Shown: one piece after another, positions 22,301 through 34,300 of the stretch
Position numbering within the stretch: the first letter of the stretch is position 1
Layout of the letters: each line of letters starts with the position of its first letter
Origin: Streptomyces sabulosicollis
GTDB taxonomy: Bacteria > Actinomycetota > Actinomycetes > Streptomycetales > Streptomycetaceae
Assembly: GCF_016103465.1 (NCBI RefSeq)
Contig: NZ_JAEEAP010000002.1
Span: 1-64,000 of the forward strand
Length of the DNA stretch: 64,000 nucleotides
Direction: 5' to 3'
Made by a program: the position numbers and the translations under genes
Notes under the pieces: generated by a model
Seen by the model: only the letters and a program-made list of their open reading frames with translations
What the model was told of the DNA's origin: nothing
Databases searched by the model: none

Positions 22301-25300
22301 CGTCTCGCGGGGCTCACCGAGGCCGAGATCGATCGGACCCTGCTCGACCTGGTGCGCGCCCACGCCGCCGCGGTCCTCGGCTTCGCGGGTGCGGAGGCGG
22401 TCGAGCCCGGGCGTGCGTTCAAGGAGCTGGGCTTCGACTCGCTGACGGCGGTGGAGTTCCGCAACCGGCTGAACGCGGAGACCGGGCTGGTCCTTCCGGC
22501 CACGCTGGTCTTCGACTACCCGAGCGCCACGGTGCTGGCGGACCATCTTCGTGCCGAGGTGCTGGGAACACAGGGCGCGGTGGCCGCGCCGTCGGCGGTG
22601 GTGGCCCCGGTCGACGACGACCCGATCGCGATCGTCGGGATGAGCTGCCGCTTCCCCGGCGGTGTGCGCAGCCCGGAGGAGCTGTGGAACCTCGTCGCGG
22701 CTGGTACGGACGCCATCACGGACTTCCCCTCCGACCGCGGATGGGACGTCGACGGGATGTACGACCCCGACCCGGACCGCTCCGGCACGTTCTACGCCCG
22801 CGAGGGTGGGTTCCTCGACGGGGCGAGCGAGTTCGACGCGGCGTTCTTCGGGATCTCGCCGCGTGAGGCGCTCGCCATGGACCCGCAGCAGCGCCTGCTG
22901 CTGGAGACCTCGTGGGAGGCGTTCGAGCGGGCCGGTATCGACCCGTCGTCCCTGCGCGGCAGCCAGATCGGCGTCTACGTGGGAGCCGCGACCTCCGGCT
23001 ACGGAATGGGGCTGCACGAGATCCCCGAGGGGCTCGAAGGGCAGCTGCTGACCGGCAGCGCCACCTCCGTCGTGTCGGGCCGCATCTCCTACACCCTCGG
23101 CCTCGAGGGACCCGCGCTGACGGTGGACACCGCGTGCTCGTCGTCGCTGGTCGCCCTCCACCAGGCCGCGCAGGCGCTGCGCCAGGGCGAGTGCTCCATG
23201 GCCCTCGCCGGTGGTGTCACCGTGATGACCAGCCCGGCCGCCTTCGTCGAGTTCAGCCGGCAGCGCGGTCTGGCCCCCGACGGCCGGTGCAAGCCGTTCG
23301 CCGACGCGGCGGATGGCACCGGGTGGTCCGAGGGTGTGGGCATGCTGCTCGTGGAGCGGCTGTCGGACGCGCGGCGCAACGGCCACCAGGTGCTGGCGAT
23401 CGTGCGGGGCTCCGCCGTGAACCAGGACGGTGCGTCCAACGGTCTGACGGCGCCCAACGGGCCCTCGCAGCAGCGGGTGATCCGCCAGGCCCTCGCCAAC
23501 GCCCAGCTGTCGCCCGCCGACGTCCAGGTGATCGAGGCACACGGCACCGGAACGACGCTGGGTGACCCGATCGAGGCCCAGGCGCTGCTGGCCACCTACG
23601 GACAGGAGCGCCCGGAGAACCTGCCGCTGTGGCTGGGATCGATCAAGTCCAACATCGGTCACACGCAGGCCGCCGCCGGTGTCGCCGGTGTCATCAAGAT
23701 GGTGATGGCGATGCGGCACGGGCTGCTGCCGCGGACCCTCCATGTGGACGAGCCGTCGCGCGAGGTGGACTGGTCGGCGGGTGAGGTGCGGCTGCTGACC
23801 GAGGCCACCGCGTGGCCCGAGACCGGGCAGCCGCGCCGGGCCGGTGTCTCCGCCTTCGGTGTCAGCGGCACCAACGCGCACACCATCATCGAGCAGGCCC
23901 CGGTCCCCGACGAGGCGGAATCCGCCCCGGCGGCACCCGCCGACGACCAGGGGGTGGCCCCCTGGGTGCTCTCCGCCCGGAGCCCGGAAGCCCTCCGCGA
24001 CCAGGCCGAACGGCTGCGCGCCCACCTGCTCGAAGGCGAGTCCGGTGTTCTGGACATCGCCGAATCGCTGGTCGCCACGCGATCGGTGTTCGAGCACCGC
24101 GCGGTGCTGCTGGGCACCGAACGCGAGACGTTGCTGCGCGGCCTGGAGACCGTCGCCGCGGGCGACGACGCCCCCGGCGTCGTCCAGGGGCAGGCGGCCA
24201 CGGGCGGAAAGACCGCGTTCCTGTTCACCGGTCAGGGCGCCCAGCGCCTGGGCATGGGGCGGGAGCTGTACGACGCGTTCCCGGTGTTCGCCCGTGCGCT
24301 GGACGAGGTGTGCGCACACCTCGATGTGCTGCTGGACCGCCCGCTGCGTGAGGTGATGTTCGCGGCCGAGGACGGCGCCGACGCCGGGCTGCTGGATCGG
24401 ACGGAGTTCACCCAGCCCGCGCTGTTCGCGGTCGAGGTGGCGCTGTTCCGGCTGCTGGAGCACTGGGGTGTCACCCCGGACGTGCTGATCGGCCACTCCA
24501 TCGGTGAGATCGCCGCCGCCCATGTGGCCGGGGTCTTCTCGCTGGAGGACGCCTGCACGCTGGTGGCCGCCCGTGGCCGTCTGATGCAGGCCCTGCCGAC
24601 CGGTGGGGCGATGGTGGCCGTCGAGGCGTCGGAGGAGGAGATCGCGCCGTCGCTGGCCGGGCGTGCGGCCGAGGTGAGCGTCGCCGCCGTCAACGGCCCG
24701 GCCGCCGTGGTCATCGCCGGTGACGAGGAAGCCGCGCTGGAGATCGCCGGACAGTGGGCGGAGCAGGGCCGCAAGACCCGCCGGCTGCGGGTCAGCCACG
24801 CCTTCCACTCGCCGCACATGGACGCGATGCTGGACGACTTCCGCGCGGTCGCGGGGACGCTCACCTACCACGGCCCGTCCATCGCGTTCGTCTCGAACGT
24901 CACGGGTGAGCAGGCCGGTGCCGAGGAGGTGTGCTCGCCGGAGTACTGGGTGCGGCACGTGCGGGAGACCGTCCGCTTCCTGGACGGGGTGCGGACCCTC
25001 GAAGCGCGGGGCGTCACCGCGTACCTCGAACTGGGCCCCGACGGCGTACTGTCCGCCATGGCCCAGGACTGCCTGACCGAACCGGTCGACGACATCGCGG
25101 CCGAGGGCACACCGGCCCCCCTGCTGGTCCCGGTGGTGCGCAAGGACCGGCCCGAGCCCCAAGCACTCGTCGCGGCCCTCGCCGAGACCCACGTCCACGG
25201 CGGAACCGTCGACTGGCGGGCGTTCTTCGCCGGACGCGGCGCCCGGCGCGTGGACCTTCCGACCTACGCGTTCCAGCACCAGCGCTACTGGCTGGAGCCC

Positions 25301-28300
25301 GGCGTCGCGGCGGGAGACGCCGCCGCCTTCGGCCTCGACCCGGCCGACCACCCGCTGCTGGGCGGAGCCGTCCCCCTCGCGGGCGCCGACGGCCTGGTGT
25401 TCACCGGAACGCTCTCGCTGCACACCCAGCCCTGGCTGGCCGACCACGTCCTGCGCGGCGAGCCGGTCCTGGCCACCACGGCCCTCGTCGAACTGGCCAT
25501 TCGCGCCGGTGACGAGGTCGGCCTCGGCAGGGTGGAGGAGCTCGTCGCCCAGGCGCCGCTGGTCCTCCCCCGAGGGGGCGGCGTCCAGATCCAGCTCGTC
25601 CTCGGCGAGGAGGACGAGTCCGGCACCCGTTCGCTGGAGGTGTACTCGCGGGCGGCCGGGCCGGAGGGTGAGGACGAGTGGATCTGCCACGCCAGTGGTG
25701 TGCTCGCCCCGGAGCCGGACGACGCCACGACCGCCGAGGCGGCGGCGCGCTTCGACTCCGCCGCATGGCCCCCGCCCGGCGCCGAGCGCGTCGACGTGGA
25801 CGGCCTGTACGAGCTGCTCGCCGACGACGGCCTCGTCTACGGACCCTCGTTCCGTGGTCTCCGAGCCGTCTGGCAGCGCGACGACGAGGTGTTCGCCGAG
25901 GTCGGCCTGGCCGAGGAGTCCGTGGTGGACGCCCAGCGGTTCGGGCTGCACCCCGCCCTGCTGGACGCGGCGCTGCAGCCGCTCGGCCTCGGGGTGCTGG
26001 ACGGCGTGGGGCGCGGCCGCATGCTGTTCAGCCTGGCCGGGGTGTCGCTGTACGCCTCCGGCGCCTCCGCGTTGCGTGTCCGGCTCGCCCGTACGGGTCC
26101 GCAGACCCTCTCCCTGGCCGCGGTCGACGGGGCCGGGGAAGCCGTGTTCTCCGCCGACACACTGACGCTGCGTCAGGTCGCGGAGCAGCCGGAGAGCCCG
26201 GCGCCGGACACGGCGGAGACCGAGGCTCCGGCCGAGGCGGCCACCGAGACCCGCGCCGAGGAGACCTCCGCCAAGCCCGCCCGTCGGCGCCGGACCACAC
26301 GACGCACCGCCAAGCGGGGCGCCGGATCCGACTCCGGGCCGCTCGCCGCGCTGCGGGAGCGGCTGACCGGGCTCTCCGAGCCCGAACAGGACCGGGTGCT
26401 GCTCGATGTGATCCGCACCCATGTCGCGGCGGTGCTCGGACACGCCTCCGCCGACGCGGTCCAGGGCTCGCAGGCGTTCAAGGACCTCGGCTTCAGCTCG
26501 CTGACCGCCGTGGAGTTCCGTAACCGGGTGAGCAAGGCCACGGGCCTGCGCCTCCCGGCGACGGCGGTGTTCGACTACCCGACCCCCGCCGAACTGGCGA
26601 AGTTCGCCCGTGCCGAGGTGCTCGGCGCGCGGACCGGAGCGCTGCAGCCGGTGCCGGTCGCGGTGGCGGGCAACGACGAGCCGATCGTGATCGTCGGGAT
26701 GAGCTGCCGCTACCCCGGAGGGGTGGCCACCCCCGAAGACCTGTGGGACCTCGTCGCCCAGGGCCGGGACGGCATCTCGCCCTTCCCGACGGACCGCGGC
26801 TGGGATGTGGAGAACCTCTACGACCCGGACCCGGACGAGTCCGGCAAGTGCTACACGCAGGAAGGTGGCTTCCTGCACGGCGCCAGCCTGTTCGACCCGG
26901 CGTTCTTCGGGATCTCGCCGCGTGAGGCGATGTCGATGGACCCGCAGCACCGACTGCTGCTGGAAACCTCGTGGGAGGCGCTGGAGCGGGCCGGTATCGA
27001 CCCGGTCTCCGCGAAGGGCAGCCAGACCGGCGTCTTCGCGGGTGTGACCTACCAGGACTACGGCGGTGTCCTCGCCGGCTCCCAGGAGAGCGTCGAGGGA
27101 CTCGTCGGCACCGGTGTCTCGCCGAGTGTGCTCTCGGGCCGTATCTCCTACACCCTGGGCCTCGAAGGGCCCGCCATGACGGTGGACACCGCGTGCTCGT
27201 CGTCGCTGGTCGCCCTGCACCTCGCGTGGCAGGCACTGCGCCAGGGCGAGTGCTCGCTGGCGCTGGCCGGTGGCGTGACGGTGATGTCCACCCCGATGTC
27301 GCTGATCGAGTTCAGCCGGCAGCGCGCCCTCGCCTCGGACGGCCGGAGCAAGCCGTTCTCGGCCGCCGCGGACGGCGCGAGCTGGGCCGAAGGCGTCGGC
27401 ATGCTCGTCCTCGAGCGGCTGTCGGACGCGCGCCGCAACGGCCACCCGATCCTCGCCGTGGTGCGCGGTTCCGCGGTGAACCAGGACGGTGCGAGCAACG
27501 GCCTGACCGCGCCGAACGGTCCCTCGCAGCAGCGGGTCATCCGGCAGGCGCTGGCGAACGCCCGGCTGTCGGCGGCCGAGGTGGACGCGGTGGAGGCGCA
27601 CGGTACGGGCACCACGCTGGGTGACCCGATCGAGGCGCAGGCGCTGCTGGCCACCTACGGCCAGGACCGCCCCGAGGGTCAGCCGCTGTGGCTGGGCGCC
27701 ATCAAGTCGAACATCGGCCACTCGCAGGCGGCCGCGGGCGTGGGCGGCGTCATCAAGATGGTGATGGCGATGCGGCACGGTGTGCTGCCGAAGACCCTGC
27801 ACCTCGACGAGCCTTCGCCCCACGTGGACTGGACGGAGGGTGACGTCGAGCTGCTGGCCGAGGCCAGGCCGTGGCCCGAGACCGGGCATCCGCGGCGTGC
27901 GGGCGTGTCGGCGTTCGGTATGAGCGGCACCAACGTGCACACCATCCTGGAGCAGGCCCCGGAGGTCGAGGCGGCCGAGGTCGCCGAGGCCGAGGTCGCC
28001 GACGGTCCGGTGGCGTGGCTCGTGTCGGGCAAGACCAACGACGCGGTACGGGCCCAGGCCGAGCGGCTGCGGGAGTTCGTGGCCGAGCGCCCGGAGCTGC
28101 GTGTCGCCGATGTGGCGCACTCCCTGGCGACGACCAGGTCCGCGTTCCAGTACCGGGCCGCGGTGACCGGGACCGGCCGGGAAGAACTCCTCGAGCGCCT
28201 GGCGGCAGTGGCCGAGGGCGCCAAGGCACCGGGCGTGGTCCGGGCCAGCGCCGTCGAAGCACCGGCCCGTTCGGTGTTCGTCTTCCCCGGCCAGGGGGCG

Positions 28301-31300
28301 CAGTGGAGGGGCATGGCGGTGGGGCTGTTGGAGTCCTCGCCGGTGTTCGCCGAGGCGATGGCCGAGTGTGAGACGGCCCTGTCGGCGTATGTGGACTGGT
28401 CGCTGACGGATGTGCTGCGCGGCGCCGAGGGCGCTCCCGGTTTCGACCGGGTGGACGTGGTGCAGCCGGTGCTGTTCGCGGTGATGGTGTCGCTGGCGAG
28501 GCTGTGGCGTTCGGTGGGCGTGGAACCCGACGCCGTCATGGGTCACAGCCAGGGCGAGATCGCCGCGGCCTGTGTCGCGGGCGCGCTCTCGCTGCAGGAC
28601 GCCGCCAAGGTGGTGACCCTGCGCTCGCAGGCCATCGCGGCGGGGCTGGCCGGACGCGGCGGCATGGTGTCCGTCGGCTTGCCGGTGGACCAGGTCAAGG
28701 AGCGCATCGCCGCCTGGGACGGTGGGATATCCGTCGCGGCGGTCAACGGCCCCGGTTCGGTCGTGGTCTCGGGTGACCCGGGCGCGCTGGACGAGATGGT
28801 GGCCCAGCTGGAGGGTGAGGAGGTCCGGGTCCGCCGGGTTCCGGTGGACTACGCCTCGCACTCCGCACACGTGGAGGCGATCCACGACGAGCTGCTGAAG
28901 GTCCTGGCGGGTATCGAGCCGCGCGCCTCGCAGGTGCCGTTCTACTCGACGGTCTCCGGTGAGCTGGTGGACACCGCCGGTCTGGACGCCGAGTACTGGT
29001 ACCGCAACCTGCGGCAGACCGTGGAACTGGAGGCCACCACCCGCACCCTGCTCGACAGCGGCCACGGCGTGTTCATCGAGGTGAGCCCGCATCCGGTCCT
29101 CACCCTCCCGGTGCAGCAGACCGTCGAGGCCGCCGAGGCCCAGGCCGTGGTCGTGGGCACGCTGCGCCGCGACGAGGGCGGCCTGGAGCGGTTCCTGACC
29201 TCGATCGCCGAGCTTCATGTCCATGGGGCCGACGTCGACTGGCGGAAGGTGTTCGCCGGACACGGCGCCCGCCGGATCGACCTGCCGACCTACGCCTTCC
29301 AGCGGCAGCGGTACTGGCCGCAGCCGGCCGAGGACGCCGGGCTCGGCAACGGCCCCGTGTCCGAGGCCGACGCGGTGGACGCCCGGTTCTGGGAGGCCGT
29401 CGAGCGCGAGGACCTCGAAGGACTGGCACAGACGCTGGAGCTCGACGGGGAGGCGCCGCTGAGCGCGGTGCTGCCCGCCCTGTCGTCGTACCGGCGAGGC
29501 AGGCGTGACCGCTCGACGGTTGACAACTGGCGCTACCGGATCAACTGGAAGCCCCTCATCGACCAGTCGTCGTCCGGCTCCGACCAGGAGCAGGGCGCCC
29601 CGATCACCGGTACGTGGGTGGTCGTCGTCCCGCCGGTCGACAGCGCCCGTGAACTGGCGGAGCGCATCGCACGGGACGTGGAGCGCCACGGTGCCCGCAT
29701 GGTGCGGGTCGACCTGGACGAGACGGAGCCGGAGCGGTCGTCGCTGGCCGAACTCGTGCGGGCCGCGGCGCCCGGCACGCCCACCGCGGACGGAGCCGGG
29801 CAGGAGGGACCGCCCGCGATCGACGGAGTGCTCTCCCTGCTCGCGCTGGACGAGGAGGCGCTCGCCGAACACCCGGGCATTCCGCGCGGCTTCGCCGCGA
29901 CCGTGGCCCTGGTCCAGGCGCTGAGCGACATCGACATCGATGTGCCGCTGTGGCTCGCCACCACCGGAGCCGTGTCCGTGGGCCGCTCCGACCGGGTCGG
30001 CAGCGTCAAGCAGTCCCTGGTGTGGGGTCTGGGCCGGGTGGTCGGCCTGGAGTACGCCCAGCGCTGGGGCGGTCTCGTGGACCTGCCCGAGTCGCCGGAC
30101 GCGATCGACGAGCGGGCGCTCAACCGCCTGGTCGGCCTGATCGGGCGCTCCGGTGACGAGGACCAGGTCGCGGTGCGCGCCTCCGGGGTCTTCGCCCGAC
30201 GGCTCGTCCGGGCGCCCTTGGGCGACACCCGGCCGGCCCGCGTCTGGGAGCCTCGCGGCAGCGTCCTGATCACCGGTGGTACCGGCGCCCTCGGCGGCCG
30301 CCTCGCCCGCTGGCTGGCCCGTGGCGGTGCCGAGCACCTGGTGCTGACCAGCCGCCGCGGCCTGGACGCGCCCGGCGCGGCCGAGTTGAGGGACGAACTG
30401 ACGGCTCTGGGCGCGCGGGTCACCGTCGCCGCCTGTGACGCCGCCGACCGTGGCGCGCTGCGCGAGCTCCTCGACCAGCTGCCCGCGGAGTACCCGCTGA
30501 CCGCGGTGGTGCACGCGGCCGGTGTGCTGGACGACGGCCTCATCGACACCCTCACCATCCCCCGGACGCAGGGGGTCTTCCGGCCCAAGGTGGACGCCGT
30601 GGTGAACCTCCACGAGCTGACCCAGGACCTGGACCTGTCCGCGTTCATCCTCTTCTCCTCCTACGCCGGGACCGTCGGTGGCGCCGGTCAGGGCAGCTAC
30701 GCCGCCGCGAACGCCTTCCTCGACGCCCTGGCGCAGCAGCGCCGGGCCCAGGGGCTGGCGGCCACCTCGGTGGCGTGGGGCGCCTGGGGCGGCGGCGGTC
30801 TGGTCGACGAGGCCACCGCGGCCCAGCTGAAGCGGCGCGGTATGCCGGCGCTGGCGCCCGAACTCGCCGTCGACGCCCTTCAGCAGGTGCTCGACCACGA
30901 CGAGGTGGACGTCACCGTCGCCGATGTGGACTGGGAGCGCTACGCCCCCGGATTCGCCGCGGCCCGGCCGCGTCCCCTCCTGAACGAACTGCCGGAGGTG
31001 CGACAGGCGCTGGAGGCGGCGGAGGCCGAGTTCGGCGCGGTCTCCGCCGGGCTGGCCGCGCGCCTCGAAGGGCTGTCGGCCGCCGAACGCGAGGCGGAGG
31101 TGCTCGACCTCGTCAGGTCGCACGCCGCCGAGGCGATCGGATACCCGAGCGCCGACGCGGTGGAGCCGGACCGGGCCTTCAGGGACATCGGGTTCGACTC
31201 GCTGACCGCCGTCGAGCTGCGCAACGGCCTGAGCACGGTGGCCGGTGTGAACCTGCCGGTCACCGTGGCCTTCGACTACCCCACGCCCACGGTGCTCGCC

Positions 31301-34300
31301 CGGTTCATCCTCGGTGAGGTACTGGGCACCGCGCCCGCGCCGGCCGATGACCTGCCGGTGGTGACGGGCACGGTCGTGGACGACGACCCGATCGCGATCG
31401 TGTCCATGAGCTGCCGCTTCCCCGGCGGGGTGCGCACTCCGGAGGACCTGTGGCGGCTGGTCTCCGAGGGCAGCGACGTGATCAGCGCCTACCCGACCAA
31501 CCGTGGCTGGGACCTGGACGAGCTCTACAACCCGGACCCGGAGAACTCGGGCACCAGCTACTCGAGCGGCGGCGGCTTCGTCTATGACGCCGACGAGTTC
31601 GATCCGCAGTTCTTCGGGATCGCTCCGCGCGAGGCGCTCACCATCGACCCCCAGCAGCGACTGCTGCTGGAGACCTCCTGGGAGGTGTTCGAGCGGGCGG
31701 GCATCGACCCCGCGTCGCTCAAGGGAAGCCGGACCGGTGTCTTCGCGGGAAGCAACGGCCAGGACTACATCGGTCTGCTGCTGACCGCCCCGGGCGGACC
31801 TGAGGGGTACCTCGGCACGGGCAACGCGGCCAGCGTCGTATCGGGCCGTATCTCCTACACCTTCGGCCTCGAAGGACCGGCCGTCACGGTGGACACGGCG
31901 TGCTCGTCGTCGCTGGTGGCGCTGCACATGGCCGTGCAGTCGCTGCGCCAGGGCGAGTGCTCCCTCGCACTGGCCGGCGGTGTCACGATCATGTCCAGCC
32001 CGGGGTCGTTCGTGGACTTCAGCCGCCAGAAGGGGCTGTCGTCGGACGGGCGGTGCAAGGCGTTCGCCGCGTCGGCGGACGGCACGGGCTGGTCCGAGGG
32101 CGTCGGTGTGCTGCTGCTCGAGCGGCTGTCGGACGCGCGGCGCAACGGTCACCCGGTGATGGCGATCGTGCGCGGCTCCGCGATCAACCAGGACGGTGCC
32201 TCCAACGGCATCACGGCGCCCAACGGCCCGTCACAGCAGCGGGTGATCCGCCAGGCGCTGGCCAGCGCCGACCTCGCCGCCCACCAGGTACAGGCGGTCG
32301 AGGCGCACGGCACCGGCACCAGGCTCGGTGACCCGATCGAGGCGCAGGCGCTGCTCGCCACCTACGGCCAGGGGCGGCCGGAGGACCAGCCGCTGTGGCT
32401 GGGCTCCATCAAGTCGAACCTCGGGCACACCCAGGCGGCCGCCGGTGTGGCCGGGATCATCAAGATGGTGATGGCCATGCGCGAGGGCGTGCTGCCGAAG
32501 ACGCTCCACGTCGATGAGCCCACGCCGCATGTGGACTGGACGGCGGGCGAGGTCCGGCTGCTGACCGCGCCGACCCCGTGGCCGGACAACGGCGAGCCGC
32601 GCCGGGCGGGCATCTCCTCGTTCGGCATCAGCGGCACCAACGCCCACACCATCATCGAGCAGGCCCCGGAGCCGGAGGCGGTGGAGCGGGTCCGTACGGA
32701 CGACGCCCCCTCGACCGGCTCGGAAGCACTCCCCTGGACGGTCACCGGCAAGGGCGCCGAGGCGCTGCGCGCCCAGGCCAGGAACCTCCACGACTATGTG
32801 GCGGCCCACCCCGAGCTCGACCTCGACGACGTGGGCTACTCGCTGGCGGCCACCCGGTCCGTCTTCGACCACCGCGCCGTGCTCATGAACGGCGACCGGG
32901 ACGGGCTGCTGAACGGTCTCGAGGCCATCGCCTCGGGCGCCACGGCCCCCGGAGTCGTCCAGGGATCCGTGGGCACGGCCGGCAAGACGGCGTTCCTGTT
33001 CTCGGGCCAGGGTGCGCAGCGCCCGGGCATGGGGCGGGAGCTGTACGACGCCTTCCCGGTGTTCGCCCGCGCCCTGGACGAGGTGTGCGCGTACATGGAT
33101 GTGCTGCTGGACCGTCCGCTGCGTGAGGTGATGTTCGCAACCGAGGGCAGCGCGGATGCCGGGCTGCTGGATCAGACGGCGTTCACCCAGCCCGCGCTGT
33201 TCGCCGTCGAGGTGGCGCTGTTCCGGCTGCTGGAGCACTGGGGTGTCACCCCGGATGTGCTGATCGGCCACTCGGTGGGAGAGATCGCCGCCGCGCACGT
33301 GGCCGGGGTGTTCTCGCTGGAGGACGCGTGCGCGCTGATCGCGGCGCGTGGCCGGCTGATGCAGGCGCTGCCCGAGGGCGGCGCGATGGTGGCCGTCCAG
33401 GCATCCGAGGAGGAGATCGCGCCGTCGCTGGCCGGGCGTGCGGCCGAGGTGAGCATCGCGGCCGTCAACGGCCCGGCCGCCGTGGTCATCGCCGGTGACG
33501 AGGAAGCGGCGCTGGAGATCGCCGAACAGTGGGCGGAGCAGGGCCGGAAGACGCGTCGGCTGCGGGTCAGCCACGCCTTCCACTCGCCGCGCATGGACGC
33601 CATGCTGGACGACTTCCGCGACGTGGTCGCGGGCCTGTCCTTCCAGGCACCGTCGATCTCCTTGGTCTCCAACCTCACGGGCGCGTCGGCGGGAGCGGCC
33701 GAGGTGTGCTCGCCGGAGTACTGGGTGCGGCATGTGCGGGAGGCGGTGCGCTTCGCGGACGGGGTACGGGCCCTGGAGAAGCTCGGGGTGACCTCGTTCC
33801 TGGAGGTGGGCCCCGACGGTGTGCTCACCGCGATGGCCCAGGACTGCTTGACCATCGACGAGGCCGGAGGCGTTCTCACTCTCGTCCCCGCCCTGCGCAA
33901 GAACCGCCCCGAGACGCAGTCGCTGACCACGGCCCTGGCCGAACTCTACGTCCACGGCACCACCGTGAACTGGTCGACGGCGTTCGCCGGGCGCCAGGTG
34001 CGGCGGGTGGAGCTCCCCACCTACGCCTTCCAGCGTCAGCGCTACTGGCCGAAGGCGCCCGGCCCGATCACCGGGGACGTCGCCTCCGCCGGGCTCAGCT
34101 CTCCCAACCACCCGCTGCTGGGTGCCGGAGTCGAGCTGGCGGGCAGCGACGGATTCCTGTTCACCAGCAGGCTCTCGGTGCAGAGCCAGCCGTGGCTCGC
34201 CGACCACGCGATCGGGGGCGTGGCCCTGTTCCCCGGGACCGGGTTCCTCGAACTGGCCATCCGCGCCGCCGACCAGGTCGGCAGCGGCCGGGTCGAGGAG

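Noticed and set aside
26495-26500. Module 6 ACP with SSL instead of DSL, as an inactive ACP
   Set aside because: The phosphopantetheine Ser itself is kept (26498-26500), and a change of the preceding Asp is tolerated in some ACPs. Loss of function is not supported.
17189-32152. Very long open frame on the minus strand (almost 5,000 codons), and others at 32231-38881, 38960-47368 and 52982-58111
   Set aside because: They are shadows of G/C-rich third positions in the + strand PKS genes. Their translations are rich in His, Arg and Gly, show no domain motifs, and repeat in step with the modules.
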